Below, one piece after another: positions 8,140 to 17,821 of a stretch of 64,000 bases of DNA. Position 1 is the first letter of the stretch, and every line of letters starts with the position of its first letter. The position numbers and the translations under genes were made by a program. Below the pieces are notes generated by a model, which had not been told where the DNA came from, ran no database searches, and saw only the letters and a program-made list of their open reading frames with translations. Origin of the DNA: Levilactobacillus cerevisiae (GTDB lineage: Bacteria; Bacillota; Bacilli; Lactobacillales; Lactobacillaceae); the NCBI RefSeq assembly GCF_003946245.1, contig NZ_RHNN01000002.1, forward strand, positions 62,001 through 126,000. Reading direction: 5' to 3'.

Positions 8140-9003
8140 ATGACAACAACACCAACGATCCACTTAAATGACGGTAACGAGATTCCAGCAATCGGCTTCG
8201 GCACGTTCCAAATCCCTAGCGATGGCTCAACCTACAAGGCTGTGACGGAGGCGCTCAAGGATGGGTACCGCCACATTGACACCGCCGTGGCCTATTTCAA
8301 CGAGGCTGAAGTGGGTCAAGCCGTCCGTGACAGTGGGATTCCCCGCGACCAAATTTGGATTACCAGCAAGCTTTGGCTCCAAGACTTTGGCTACGAACCA
8401 GCGAAGACGGCCATTGACCTGTCTCTGAAAAAGTTGGGCGTGGATTACATCGACCTGTACCTGATTCACCAGCCATACGGCGACGTGCCGGGTGCTTGGC
8501 GGGCTATGGAAGAAGCACAACAAGCCGGTAAACTCAAGTCTATCGGGGTCTCCAACATGACGCCCAAGATTTGGAACAGCTTTGTGCCGGACTTCACCGT
8601 GAAGCCAGCGGTCAACCAGGTGGAATTCAACCCCACTTTCCAACAAAAGGCGATTCGCCAATTGATGGCTGCCGATGATGTGAAGTTGGAGGCGTGGGCA
8701 CCACTGGGACAGGGTAACCAGGCGCTCTTAACCGATCCCGTCATCACCAAGTTGGCGGCGAAGTACGGCAAGGATGCTGGCCAAGTGATTCTGCGTTTTG
8801 AAAATCAACTCGGCGTTATTGTCTTCCCCAAGTCCGTCCACGCTGACCGAATCAAGAGCAACCTGGACATCTTCGACTTCACGTTGACGCCTGCTGAAAT
8901 GACCGACCTGATTGGTTTGGACACCGGCAAGGGACAACACGATCCCGATGCTCCCGGCGTTGAACAGATGTTGGCCGGCTACGACGTTCACGCCAACGAT
9001 TAA
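8140..9003 (+). CDS. Aldo/keto reductase (paralogue of the preceding gene)
   Basis: A 287-residue aldo/keto reductase with the same signatures as its neighbour: DTAVAYFNEAEVG, TSKLW, LIHQP, GVSNM and FPKSVHADRIKSN. The second gene of the pair starts six bases after the first, with AAGGAG inside the end of gene one. It probably arose by tandem duplication; the two differ enough for different substrate preferences. A short GC hairpin (CCGC..GCGG followed by TTTTT, near 9030-9050) may terminate the operon. Confidence 0.9.
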   Translation: MTTTPTIHLNDGNEIPAIGFGTFQIPSDGSTYKAVTEALKDGYRHIDTAVAYFNEAEVGQAVRDSGIPRDQIWITSKLWLQDFGYEPAKTAIDLSLKKLGVDYIDLYLIHQPYGDVPGAWRAMEEAQQAGKLKSIGVSNMTPKIWNSFVPDFTVKPAVNQVEFNPTFQQKAIRQLMAADDVKLEAWAPLGQGNQALLTDPVITKLAAKYGKDAGQVILRFENQLGVIVFPKSVHADRIKSNLDIFDFTLTPAEMTDLIGLDTGKGQHDPDAPGVEQMLAGYDVHAND

Positions 9004-9028
9004 GTTAAGCAGAATGTTTTGAAAGGAG

Positions 9029-9052
9029 TCCGCTGAAATGGCGGGCTTTTTG
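9029..9052 (+). terminator. Terminator of the aldo/keto reductase operon
   Basis: Short stem CCGC..GCGG followed by GCTTTTT, 30-50 bases after the stop codon. Weak but well placed. The remaining DNA to 9573 shows no recognisable gene; it contains scattered short inverted repeats only. Confidence 0.45.
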
Positions 9053-9573
9053 CGTTGGCTGGAAAGAGTAGTGATGGCAACGACGGTCATTCACGGGCCA
9101 TTTAGCTAACGGCACACAGGCAGGTGGGACCGTGTAATTGCTAGAATGGGGCCCAACCTTAAAAGTTTTTTAAGTCCCCCCTGAATCAGACTGTGAACTA
9201 TCTGCATCACTGGAGACAGCCGGTAGTGGAGCACGCAGCGTCAGACGACTCGGTAAATTAGCCGCCAATTCAGCCCGTCTTTCAGCCCACCAAAAGGTGA
9301 GACGCTGACGGAATTTTAGCCGTGAACCATGCCGGCAAAACGCGTGATGGTGGTCCGCTAGATTTTGCGATGTGGCCATTCTGACAGGTAGAATTAATGG
9401 TAGGATAATCTATGAGGGAACTGTAAAATTTTACGATTAAATAATTTCTGACAAATAATGTATCGCCGGAAAATCACCGCTGCTGTGGCAATGCGCAGTG
9501 CGGGATTGTCATCACCCAGGAGTCGTTTTTGAGTGAGGACTCAGGCGGTGCCATCTAGGGATGAGTGGTTATC

Positions 9574-11910
9574 ATGCGTAGAGAGATGGAAAAAAGGATT
9601 CGGTTAGTGATGGTGGTGGCTGTCCTACTAGCACCAGTGTTCACTGGGATTTTGGGGATGGAGACGGTGCCAGCCGCGGCCGCGACAACCAGTGACTCGG
9701 CAATTTCTAATCTGGTGGATGCCAATGCCAACGCCGTGAGTGCCACGACTAGCGCCAGTTCGACCAGTAGTTCAACAGCCAGTACCAAGACCAGCAGTAC
9801 GACAACCACCAGTCGGGCAACGCTTGCCCGGGCGGCCACGGCGGATACCGACATCGCCAGCGGCGTCAACGGTACGGTGACTTGGACGATTACCAGTGAC
9901 GGGGTCCTCCATTTGAGCGGCGGGTCGTTTTCCTACCTGCCAGCAAATAATTCGCCTTGGGCCAGCGCCACGGTAGCGGCTAATATTGGCGGGAGCTATG
10001 CCAGTCAGATTACCGCCATCAGTATTGACGGCGACCTCACCGCAACCTCGGCGGCCCCTAACTACAGCTATTTGTTCGCTAACTTACCAAACGTGACCAC
10101 GATTACCGGCTTGGATAAGCTCAAGATGGCCGGGGTCGACAATATGGCGTACATGTTTGAATATGATTCAGCGTTGACTAGCGTTGACTTTGGCACCAAT
10201 GATTTCAGCGATGTGACCAGCACCTACGGAACCTTTTACAAGGACACGGCACTGACCAGTGTCAATATGCCGGACGCCAACCTGACCAGCGACACCACGA
10301 CCAACCAGATGTTTTCCAGTTGTACCAGCCTCACCGATGTGTCAACGAGCGGCTGGCAAATTGGTGCGGTGACGGATGTCTCACAGATGTTTTCAACCTG
10401 TACGTCGTTAAAGACCTTAGACGTTGGGGATTGGGACGTTAGCCAGGTGACTGACTTTCACAGCCTCTTTTTAAACGATAAACTCTTGACGGACCTAGAC
10501 GTTGCGAAATGGGATGTCAGCAAGGGCACCAACTTGGGCTATCTTTTCTACAACTGTGCTGCGTTGACCAGCTTGGCTGTGGACGACTGGCAAACGGGAA
10601 ATGCCACCACATTGTGGTCAACGTTTGCCGGTTGTTCCAGTCTGACCAGCCTGAACGTTGCCAACTGGGATACCAGCAAGGTTACCCTGATGGCGTACAC
10701 ATTTATGAACTGTAACAAATTAACCAGTCTGGACGTCAACGGTTGGGACACGGCCAACGTGACGTCGCTCAGCAACATGTTTATTGGTTGTTCGGGTCTC
10801 ACCGACCTGGCGTTGAACGGTTGGGATACCAGCAAGGTACAGAACATGGCGTACCTGTTTGCCAGTGATCGGGGCCTGACCACGCTAGAGATTGACAAAT
10901 GGGATACCGGTAGTGTCACGAATATGACGAGTCTCTTTGCCGGAGCCAGCGCCTTGACGAGCCTGGACCTGAGCAACTTTGACACCAGTCAGGTCACGAC
11001 GATGACGGGCCTCTTTAGCAATATGACGAATCTGAATACACTGAATCTATCTAGTTGGGACACCAGTGCGGCCACCGCTTACGGCACCGTTTTTACCGGC
11101 GACAGCAAGCTACAACACCTGACGCTGGGGAAGGACTTCACTTTTCACAACGCGACCACGATGGCGTTACCGGATGCCAGTTCAACCAGTCCGTATACGG
11201 GCAAATGGCAGCTGGCAACGACCGGCACGACTTACACCGCGAGTGACTTGATGACGACCTACGACGGCAGTACCATGGCCGGTCAGTACAATTGGAGTGG
11301 CGCCGGCAACGTGACGGTGAAGTACGTCGACACGCAGGGCAATCCTATTGCGGCTGACGACGTGTTGAGCGGGGATGTTGGTAGCGCGTACACCACGACC
11401 GCCAAGACGATTGCCGGGTATACGCTGAATACGACGCCGGCCAACGCGACCGGGAATTTCACCTCCGGGGCGACCACGGTAACGTACGTGTACACCGGTA
11501 ACCTCTTCTTTAGCTCGGAACTTGGCAGCATCAGCTTTGGCAGTCACGTGTTGTCAGGGGTAACGACGACGTATAATGCGACGACCACCGGCACGCTGGC
11601 CGTGCAGGACAATGGCCCGGTCGATTCGACCTGGACGTTGACGGCGCAAGAGGATGCGGCGGGCTTTGTCGGCAGTCAGACCGGTGCTACCTTGCCAGCC
11701 ACGTTGAGTTACCAGAAGGATGGGGTGGCGACCACCATTGGCACGACCGCCACGCCAATCGAGACGCACACCGCGACGGACCATTTGCCGGTGACGATTT
11801 CGGATAGCTGGACCGGATCTACGGGGCTTCAACTGACCGTGGCTGGCACGGCTAGCGCGGACACGTACAACGGGTCGGTGACCTGGACGCTGACGAACAG
11901 TGCGACTTAA
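9574..11910 (+). CDS. BspA-repeat / MucBP / WxL surface protein
   Basis: About 778 residues, exported. Signal peptide to about residue 35, then a Ser/Thr-rich linker (STSSSTASTKTSSTTTTS). Next come BspA-type (DUF285) leucine-rich repeats about 24 residues apart with a recurring WDTSKVTxMxxxF pattern, roughly residues 180-540. A MucBP-like unit (VTVKYVDTQGNPI..YVYTG, about 590-650) and a C-terminal WxL-like domain with WTLT twice (last at the extreme end) complete it. BspA repeats bind host or matrix proteins, MucBP mucin. There is no LPxTG anchor, so attachment would be by the WxL domain. A GTG at 9565 is an alternative start. Confidence 0.88.
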   Translation: MRREMEKRIRLVMVVAVLLAPVFTGILGMETVPAAAATTSDSAISNLVDANANAVSATTSASSTSSSTASTKTSSTTTTSRATLARAATADTDIASGVNGTVTWTITSDGVLHLSGGSFSYLPANNSPWASATVAANIGGSYASQITAISIDGDLTATSAAPNYSYLFANLPNVTTITGLDKLKMAGVDNMAYMFEYDSALTSVDFGTNDFSDVTSTYGTFYKDTALTSVNMPDANLTSDTTTNQMFSSCTSLTDVSTSGWQIGAVTDVSQMFSTCTSLKTLDVGDWDVSQVTDFHSLFLNDKLLTDLDVAKWDVSKGTNLGYLFYNCAALTSLAVDDWQTGNATTLWSTFAGCSSLTSLNVANWDTSKVTLMAYTFMNCNKLTSLDVNGWDTANVTSLSNMFIGCSGLTDLALNGWDTSKVQNMAYLFASDRGLTTLEIDKWDTGSVTNMTSLFAGASALTSLDLSNFDTSQVTTMTGLFSNMTNLNTLNLSSWDTSAATAYGTVFTGDSKLQHLTLGKDFTFHNATTMALPDASSTSPYTGKWQLATTGTTYTASDLMTTYDGSTMAGQYNWSGAGNVTVKYVDTQGNPIAADDVLSGDVGSAYTTTAKTIAGYTLNTTPANATGNFTSGATTVTYVYTGNLFFSSELGSISFGSHVLSGVTTTYNATTTGTLAVQDNGPVDSTWTLTAQEDAAGFVGSQTGATLPATLSYQKDGVATTIGTTATPIETHTATDHLPVTISDSWTGSTGLQLTVAGTASADTYNGSVTWTLTNSAT

Positions 11911-12020
11911 GGTTCGGCCATCAACTTAACACTAAAGGTTGAAAGTGCAAGAAGACTAAAGCGGCCCAGCTAACAGGGATTCAATCCACAAAATTAGTGG
12001 TTAATTTGCCACCTGCGGCT

Positions 12021-12178
12021 GCCAGAGATTCCGTCTGCTGTGGGGAGCACCTGCGGCCTGAGAAGCGGTCCTCCGGCTCGGTTTGAAGCCTGACAAAAAT
12101 CGTCAGTCTCCAAACACGTCCCACGGTGTAAGCTGGTTCCCAGCTAACACCGTCGACACAGCTGTCTCCATCTCTGTC
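12021..12178 (+). repeat. Structured repeat R7 (type A)
   Basis: CAGAGAT/ATCTCTG and CTGCTGTG/CACAGC stems close the element; inside are GCGGTC, a CTGAC..GTCAG hairpin within a GTTTGAA../..CAAAC frame, and CGTCCCACGG. It faces R8 head-to-head. The 11911-12695 spacer holds R7, R8 and promoter DNA only. Confidence 0.72.
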
Positions 12179-12270
12179 CTCCTCCGGTTAGGATTGTTCT
12201 TCAACAGGATGTTGCCGTAACCATCGCTGACCTGGCAACGTTTGTCTACCGTAATTGCGTACAGTCTAGG

Positions 12271-12423
12271 TAGGCTCAGCCGTGGGATTTTCCCAGTGCT
12301 CTTCTTGGAAAATGGCAACTTTGAAACGCGGTCTGTGCGGTTCAAAGCGAGCTGGCAGACCGCTTTCCAGGTTGCCTGCGTCCTACCCACAGCGTACCCA
12401 CAGCGTTCCGGCCAAAATTTGGT
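12271..12423 (-). repeat. Structured repeat R8 (type B)
   Basis: Minus-strand core with TTTGAA-type stem and GCGGTC. It contains a local tandem duplication (TACCCACAGCG twice in a row near 12383-12405) in the conserved CTGTGGG segment. Forms a composite with R7 like that at 50153-50573. Confidence 0.7.
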
Positions 12424-12695
12424 GAACGGTAAGCCAGCAGGTTTAGAAAACGTTGCTAATGTCCAGCGTTATACGCCTACTTTGTAGCGCGCGTTACGCC
12501 CCAAGTTTAAGTTCCAACTTACCTCAACATAATAAAAAGGCGACTGGGTGAAAACTCGGCCGCGTTTTTGCGCGTTCACAATTGATTAGGTCAAGCGCAT
12601 AACTGCCAAATTAGTTCCCCAGCAAATTAGTTGAAGTCTGCTAAATTTGTTATAATTATCTTCATGAGATTGCGGTTCAAGCAAGTGGAGGAAAA

Positions 12696-13859
12696 ATGAC
12701 AAAGAAAGCGTTCCAATTGAAAATCCCCGCGGAGATCAGCGAGCAACTGCGGTTAGACGGCGATACCCCGGTGAAACTGGTGGTTAAGCGCGACCGGCTA
12801 GTGGTCCAATTAAATGAGCCACGCCAGCAGCTGTTCCAAAATCGGGTTCTGTTGTGGCCCGTCTTGACGGCGTTAGTGGTCAGTCTGGGGTTCTACTTAT
12901 TTTTACACGTTCAAAACATCCATACGGTTAATCTAGCCGGCAACGATTCGTTAGCGACCGGAATCATCATTCTCGGTGTTGTGATGGGCATGCTGCTGTT
13001 TGCGGGCTTCTTCATTCGCGACCGGAAAAATCCGCACACCCATTTTAGCCAAAACATCTACTGGCGAAATTTCCCGGTAATTGTGCTGTCGTTTACGCTG
13101 ATTCTTGGGTTGGCGTTGACCGGAAGTATGTGGCTGCTGGGGGTCCTGTTCAAGGGGGCCAGCTTTGGTCGGGTGACGGCCAGCTTGATTCTCTTTGCCT
13201 TTGGCGTCGTGACCAATTCGGTAATGATTTACTTCGCCCTGGTCGTGGACGCGGGCGTGCTCTCGACCGTCCTGATTCTGGTGATCATTAGTGGCGTGGT
13301 CATTGCGATGGCCGTGAATAATCAAAAATATTGGTGGCAACATAACCTGAGTTTTCTGGGGACGAGTGGTGCCTCCAGTGGCTGGCAGTTCAACGCCACG
13401 CTGATTTTCGCGGCGATGTTGATGATTGCGCTGGTCGATTACCTGTTCGTGCGGCTCCACGAGGTCTTTCCACGGTCCCGCCAATTATTGGTGCTACGGG
13501 TACTGTTGACGTTGACGGCCGTGGATTTGGGCATGGTGGGGGTCTTCCCCAACAACGCTAACTCACACGCGTTGCACGACCAAGTGGCGGTGCTGCTGGT
13601 CTACTTCATCATCGCTCTGATTGTGGGCGTCCGCTGGTTGTTGCCTCAGATCACCAAGGATTTCTTGGTGCTGTCGGACGGCGTCGGCGTGGCGTTAGTG
13701 GTGGCGGCATTACTGTTCCAGGTATTTGGCTACTTCTCGCTCACGGCGTTTGAAATGATGGCCTTCGTTCTGGCATTCGGTTGGCTGTTAATGCTGCTGG
13801 ATCGGATTGAAGCCCTGATCGATGTCGGGATGGCGGGGATGCTGGAAGAACTTGATTAG
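12696..13859 (+). CDS. DUF998-type membrane protein with AbrB-like N-terminus
   Basis: 387 residues. The first 40 residues look like a soluble SpoVT/AbrB-type beta segment (FQLKIPAEISEQLRL, then VKLVVKRDRLVVQLNE). From about residue 48 there are about ten hydrophobic helices, the arrangement I associate with the DUF998 membrane family common in lactobacilli. Function is not established. GGAGG-like site (GTGGAGG) before the ATG; an intrinsic terminator follows directly. Monocistronic. Confidence 0.7.
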   Translation: MTKKAFQLKIPAEISEQLRLDGDTPVKLVVKRDRLVVQLNEPRQQLFQNRVLLWPVLTALVVSLGFYLFLHVQNIHTVNLAGNDSLATGIIILGVVMGMLLFAGFFIRDRKNPHTHFSQNIYWRNFPVIVLSFTLILGLALTGSMWLLGVLFKGASFGRVTASLILFAFGVVTNSVMIYFALVVDAGVLSTVLILVIISGVVIAMAVNNQKYWWQHNLSFLGTSGASSGWQFNATLIFAAMLMIALVDYLFVRLHEVFPRSRQLLVLRVLLTLTAVDLGMVGVFPNNANSHALHDQVAVLLVYFIIALIVGVRWLLPQITKDFLVLSDGVGVALVVAALLFQVFGYFSLTAFEMMAFVLAFGWLLMLLDRIEALIDVGMAGMLEELD

Positions 13860-13864
13860 TTTGT

Positions 13865-13894
13865 AAGGCCGTTGGCAAATTGCCATGGCCTTTT
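13865..13894 (+). terminator. Terminator of the DUF998 gene
   Basis: AAGGCC..TGGCA/TGCCA..GGCCTT stem followed by TTTT, immediately after the stop codon. Confidence 0.8.
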
Positions 13895-14015
13895 ATTATG
13901 TTATTTTTTAGGGATGAGGACTTTAGCCAGTTACTCGCCACTGGCTAGTGAACGCTTTCAATCATTAACCTGAAGGCTTATTCTAAATGTAGGTCGTAAA
14001 TACAGGAGGCGTACG

Positions 14016-14498
14016 ATGAAAGTTAAGCAGGGGATATTACTGACAATTGGATTGCTAGTGGGATTACTTGGGGCCGGCTTCTCGACGGAGGCAAGTGCCG
14101 CAAGTAACACGGTGCCCACAAAGTTTCAAGGAACGTTCTATCAATACGCTAGTCACAAGAAGTGGGATAAATTAGTTATCCGCAAGCATAGTGCGCAAAT
14201 ATCAGGTCCCGGTTATGCAAAAGCATTTAAATTAAAGCCAACGGCAAAGTCTAGTCACAAACTGGCTTTTAAAGTGACTGGCAAAGATAGGCACCAGGTC
14301 TTCTTCACGTTGAATAGCAAGCTAAAGGATGAAGCTAGTAGTCCTCTGCCCATGCAAGGGTTTAGCTTAGCGCAGAGAAAAATAGGTCATAAGACTTATA
14401 AGGTCGTTCGTGGCTTTCAAAGTGGTTACTGGTTTGATTTTATCAAAGGCCAGAAAATAACGCATCGGTATGCCGGCATGGCAAATGGTAAATACTAA
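14016..14498 (+). CDS. Small secreted protein, unknown function
   Basis: 160 residues with a typical signal peptide (MKVKQGILLTIGLLVGLLGA, cleavage near ASA about residue 29). The mature part is basic, rich in Lys/His/Tyr and beta-strand-like (TFYQYASHKKWDKLVIRKHS). It has the character of the many short lactobacillar exported proteins and resembles the gene at 32833 in build, though no domain is recognised. AGGAGG-type site upstream of the ATG. A bidirectional terminator separates it from the convergent neighbour. Confidence 0.75.
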   Translation: MKVKQGILLTIGLLVGLLGAGFSTEASAASNTVPTKFQGTFYQYASHKKWDKLVIRKHSAQISGPGYAKAFKLKPTAKSSHKLAFKVTGKDRHQVFFTLNSKLKDEASSPLPMQGFSLAQRKIGHKTYKVVRGFQSGYWFDFIKGQKITHRYAGMANGKY

Positions 14499-14502
14499 AA
14501 AT

Positions 14503-14545
14503 AAAAAGATTAATCCGCAATCGTGTCGATCCGGATTAATCTTTT
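14503..14545. terminator. Bidirectional terminator
   Basis: AAAAAGATTAATCCG pairs with CGGATTAATCTTTT, serving both convergent genes and touching the stop codon of the minus-strand gene. Confidence 0.85.
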
Positions 14546-15098
14546 ATTTTGCGTGATTCAGCACCGTCATCTTCGTCGGCATCGCCCGTACTTTCTCCAT
14601 GGCGTGGTCGGCGTTAATCTGGGAGACGATGTGCGTCAACGTTGTGGCTGCGGTCTGGTCCTTGCGAAAGGAATGGACGATCATGCTGTCGTAAGTCACT
14701 TTATCCGCGCTGAGCGTAAACCAATTGGGCGCCAGATTCTTATCGGTATCTGTGATATTCCTGTCCGGCCAGACTAGATAACGGGTCGGGTGTTTTTGGG
14801 CGTAGTGTTCTACTTGCCAGCCGGCCGTAAAGTCGTTGACCTCTTGCCAGCGTGGCAACTTGGTGTCCTTGATGGCGTAGTAAATGATGCAACTGTACGC
14901 TAGCTTGCGGTTGTGTTTGAGCTCTGCCAGGGTTAGGCGGGGTGTTGCTGTCGGTTTACGTTTACGTGCGGAGGTTTTGCTGGTCTGCGCGGTGCGGCTG
15001 GCTGGCGCGGGGGTCGTGGATGAGCGGGGCATGAGGACCACGCCACCCACGACCAGAACGATCACGCCAGTGACAGCGGCGATTAGCCACTTCTTCAA
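14544..15098 (-). CDS. Membrane-anchored extracellular protein, unknown function
   Basis: 184 residues. One N-terminal membrane helix (residues 4-24, LIAAVTGVIVLVVGGVVLM) without a clear cleavage site, a Ser/Thr/Ala/Lys linker, then a globular extracellular part starting at LTLAELKHNRKLAYSCIIYY with several Trp. I do not recognise the family with confidence; it recalls the LAB-specific single-helix exported proteins of unknown role. Monocistronic. Confidence 0.65.
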   Translation of the reverse strand: MKKWLIAAVTGVIVLVVGGVVLMPRSSTTPAPASRTAQTSKTSARKRKPTATPRLTLAELKHNRKLAYSCIIYYAIKDTKLPRWQEVNDFTAGWQVEHYAQKHPTRYLVWPDRNITDTDKNLAPNWFTLSADKVTYDSMIVHSFRKDQTAATTLTHIVSQINADHAMEKVRAMPTKMTVLNHAK

Positions 15099-15198
15099 AA
15101 GAAATCACGCTTTCGGGTGCTGTATTTATTTCTCAGTTTACTGGATTAGCCATTGGCTGACAAATCGCGGTGCGGCACTGGACCAGAAAAATGGGCGC

Positions 15199-15230
15199 AA
15201 AAAAGGGACTGTGGTAAGTGTCCCAGTCCC
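15199..15230 (-). terminator. Terminator of the Apf-like gene
   Basis: On the minus strand GGGACTG..CAGTCCC followed by TTTTTT. Confidence 0.8.
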
Positions 15231-15252
15231 GAAAGTAAAATATGATTAAGTT

Positions 15253-15651
15253 TTAGTACCAGTGGTGATGTTGCCAGAATGACTTAGCCTTGGTCCAAGT
15301 ACCGTAACGACCAGCCACGTACTTGTTGGCGGTCTTTTCCTGGTTAACGGCGGAGTAGTCACCGTGCAGGTAAGCCTTCAGTAATTGGTAACGACCGTAA
15401 CAGTTACCATTACGCGCCGTGTAGCTGTAGCGAGATTCATGGTAGGCAATCCAGCTCTTGGCTGATTTTTGCTTGGCTGATAAGCCGGCGTTGATTGTAG
15501 CAATTTGTTTCTTTTGGCTAGCGGATAAGGTCGCAGCTTCAGCGGTCACAGTCGGTTCTGAGCCGAAACTGGTGGCGACGTTGGCAACCATGCCGAATGA
15601 GAAACCGAATATTAATAAGATTGACGCAAGTTTGATTTTAAATTTAGTCAT
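15253..15651 (-). CDS. Aggregation-promoting-factor-like cell-wall enzyme
   Basis: 132 residues. Signal peptide to about residue 38, then a short compact domain: SWIAYHESRYSYTARNGNCYGRYQL with the presumed catalytic Glu in HESRY and the NGxxYGRYQL motif, ending with YGTWTKAKSFWQHHHWY. This is the lysozyme-like C-terminal domain of Apf-type surface proteins of lactobacilli, but here without the long coiled middle. Expected to act on peptidoglycan outside the cell. Confidence 0.82.
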   Translation of the reverse strand: MTKFKIKLASILLIFGFSFGMVANVATSFGSEPTVTAEAATLSASQKKQIATINAGLSAKQKSAKSWIAYHESRYSYTARNGNCYGRYQLLKAYLHGDYSAVNQEKTANKYVAGRYGTWTKAKSFWQHHHWY

Positions 15652-15887
15652 ATTTTTTAAACACTCTTCCTCGTTTGTTAATGTCTACCCTGTAGGATAC
15701 GCGAGAAATGTTGCAATCGTGTTACTACGCAATTAAAAGGCGGTCACAACGAGGTAAAGTTATATGACGGATAGGGTGGGCCATTTTGGGGCGAAAGTAC
15801 CGACAAACGACGCTAATTCAGGGATGTAACCGAATTTACATTTCTGAAATAATAGTCAATAGGACGATTTGTTCGGCCCGCAGAAAA

Positions 15888-16715
15888 TTAGTGAATTAGG
15901 CCGAAATAGGCAATAACCACGATTCCCAGGACGATTCGGTACCAGCCGAAGGGTTGGAAATCGTTGTTTTTAATGTAGCTCAGCAGGAATTTGATCGACA
16001 GGTAGGCGACAATGTAGGAAACAATGACGCCGGTGAGCAGGACAATCACCTGGTTGTAGGTAAAGGTATTGCCGTGGACGAAGTACTTTAAGACCTTGAG
16101 GAGTGAGGCGCCAAACATGGTTGGAATGGCCAGGAAGAATGAAAATTCCGTGGCCACGTAGCGGGATGCGCCAATCAGGATGGCACCGAGAATGGTCGCC
16201 CCCGAGCGTGAGGTGCCGGGGACCATGGCGAGCACTTGAAAGAGGCCAATGTAGACGGCCATCATGATGGGTAGCTGATTGAGGTCGGTAAACCGAGGGG
16301 TCCGGTGCCGGTTGGCATTTTCAATCACAATAAATAAAATTCCGTAGACAATCAGCGTGGTCGCAATCACCTGCCAGCTGGTCAGGTGCGCATCCATCCA
16401 ATCGTTTAGTGGTAGCCCGACGATGACCGAGGGGAGGACGGCAATGATGACCTTGGCCCAGAGCGTCCACGTTTGGCGGCGTTCCAGGTGGTCCTTGTTG
16501 GTTGCCCATGGATTGAGCTTGTTAAAGTAGAGGACCAGGACGGCCAGGATGGCGCCCAGCTGGATGACGACCATGAACATGTTAATGAAAGCGGTCGACT
16601 CGTTGAGCTTGACGAATTCGTCGGCCAAATAGAGGTGACCCGTCGAGCTGATCGGCAGGAATTCAGTGATTCCTTCAATGATACCCAGAATAACGGCTTT
16701 AATAATATCTAACAC
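15888..16715 (-). CDS. uppP: Undecaprenyl-diphosphatase
   Basis: 275 residues, polytopic. Both family signatures are present: [18 protein letters not shown] near the N-terminus and [10 protein letters not shown] around residue 170, with the Glu and Arg/Ser residues needed for diphosphate hydrolysis. It recycles undecaprenyl diphosphate to the monophosphate carrier used in peptidoglycan and teichoic acid synthesis and confers bacitracin tolerance. About seven to eight membrane helices. Full length for the family. A GGAGC-type ribosome site precedes the ATG. Confidence 0.96.
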   Translation of the reverse strand: MLDIIKAVILGIIEGITEFLPISSTGHLYLADEFVKLNESTAFINMFMVVIQLGAILAVLVLYFNKLNPWATNKDHLERRQTWTLWAKVIIAVLPSVIVGLPLNDWMDAHLTSWQVIATTLIVYGILFIVIENANRHRTPRFTDLNQLPIMMAVYIGLFQVLAMVPGTSRSGATILGAILIGASRYVATEFSFFLAIPTMFGASLLKVLKYFVHGNTFTYNQVIVLLTGVIVSYIVAYLSIKFLLSYIKNNDFQPFGWYRIVLGIVVIAYFGLIH

Positions 16716-16807
16716 GGGAAGGCTCCTTTATGTATGAGAGTAAGTTCTTCCAGTGTACGGGACCCATGTAAATGTATCGTGACAGCCATGTAAAAGGTTG
16801 GTAAATG

Positions 16808-16840
16808 AAAAAGGTCCACAACTATTTAACGTTGTGAACC
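16808..16840 (-). terminator. Terminator of the 16910-17821 gene
   Basis: On the minus strand GGTTCACAAC..GTTGTGGACC followed by TTTTT. Confidence 0.7.
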
Positions 16841-16846
16841 ACAGAG

Positions 16847-16907
16847 AGTGAGACAATATAGCTTTGGAGATACAACGCGAGTCTGGCATTTTGTCCCGGA
16901 CTGGTCT
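16847..16907 (+). repeat. Family II repeat fragment (copy c)
   Basis: GAGAGTGAGACAATATAGCT..GGAGATACAA and GAGTCTGG..TTTTGTCCCGGACT match the two ends of the 3798-3972 element, with its long central hairpin absent. Confidence 0.6.
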
Positions 16908-16909
16908 GG

Positions 16910-17821
16910 TTAATTTTCAGTGGAAGCCGGTTCCCGCCCGGCCATCAGCTTGCGAAAGACAAAGACGCTGCCGAGGAAGAAGCAGGCGGCTAGCGTGGCT
17001 GCGACTGGCAAGGTGTGGAACATGGTTGCCGGTAAGACCAGCGCCAGCAACGGAAAGGCGTAGGCCGCTGGGAGCTTGAGGCGCAGGAGCTGGAGTAAGC
17101 TGAACACCAGCGGCAGGGCAATCAGCGTGGTTAATAGCCAAGACGCCAGCAGGCTGTGGATCAGCACGCCTAACGTGGCGGCGCCTGCCAGAGCGATAAT
17201 CTGTTTGACGGCCAGCTTGCCGGGGTACGCGGGCAACTGCGACACCTCGAAGAACACCACGAGCACCGGCGGAATCCCCGCCATTTGGGGAAAACCGGCT
17301 AGCCAGACCGCGGCGACCCAGACGGAAGCCACCAGGGTGAAGCCCAGCATGTGGGTCACGTGGAGCGGCTTGCCCGCCGGTTGGCCGTGGTAGTGGCCTT
17401 GCAAGAACACCCCCAGCGTCAACGTCAGGGTGAATACCAGGATGGCCACGATAAACGACCAGTGGGTGGCGTTGATGATGATGGGCAGGAGGCCGGTCGC
17501 AAATGAGGGCGCCAGCGTGGACCGTAAAATGCTGAGTAAGAGCAGAATCAGCAAGAGTGTCAGGTAGACCTTTGCGGCGTAGCTGATGGCAAGTTGATTG
17601 ACCAGAAAGCCGATGATGGCCGTTCCAGAGGGTGCGAGGAAAATCTTAACCGGTTGGGCAATCCAGCTGGGGTTGTGATAGATCCAGGTGCCGGCGGTGA
17701 GCGCGCCAATTTCTGGCAGAATGATTTCGTAGTCGCCGAGCAACGTGGCGGCCGTGACCATCAAGAGGACAAAGGCGAAGCCAATCAGGTAGTCGCGGAT
17801 TTCTAATTTGGTGAGGGACAT
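16910..17821 (-). CDS. Polytopic membrane protein, unknown function
   Basis: 303 residues with about nine to ten hydrophobic helices. The N-terminal half contains PEIGALTAGTWIYHNPSW and APSGTAIIGFLVN, and the second half PQMAGIPPVLVVFFEVS; both have small-residue-rich signatures suggesting an internally duplicated transporter-like or HPP-like fold. I cannot assign a substrate. AGGAGG-type site upstream of the ATG; same direction as uppP but with terminators between. Confidence 0.6.
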   Translation of the reverse strand: MSLTKLEIRDYLIGFAFVLLMVTAATLLGDYEIILPEIGALTAGTWIYHNPSWIAQPVKIFLAPSGTAIIGFLVNQLAISYAAKVYLTLLLILLLLSILRSTLAPSFATGLLPIIINATHWSFIVAILVFTLTLTLGVFLQGHYHGQPAGKPLHVTHMLGFTLVASVWVAAVWLAGFPQMAGIPPVLVVFFEVSQLPAYPGKLAVKQIIALAGAATLGVLIHSLLASWLLTTLIALPLVFSLLQLLRLKLPAAYAFPLLALVLPATMFHTLPVAATLAACFFLGSVFVFRKLMAGREPASTEN

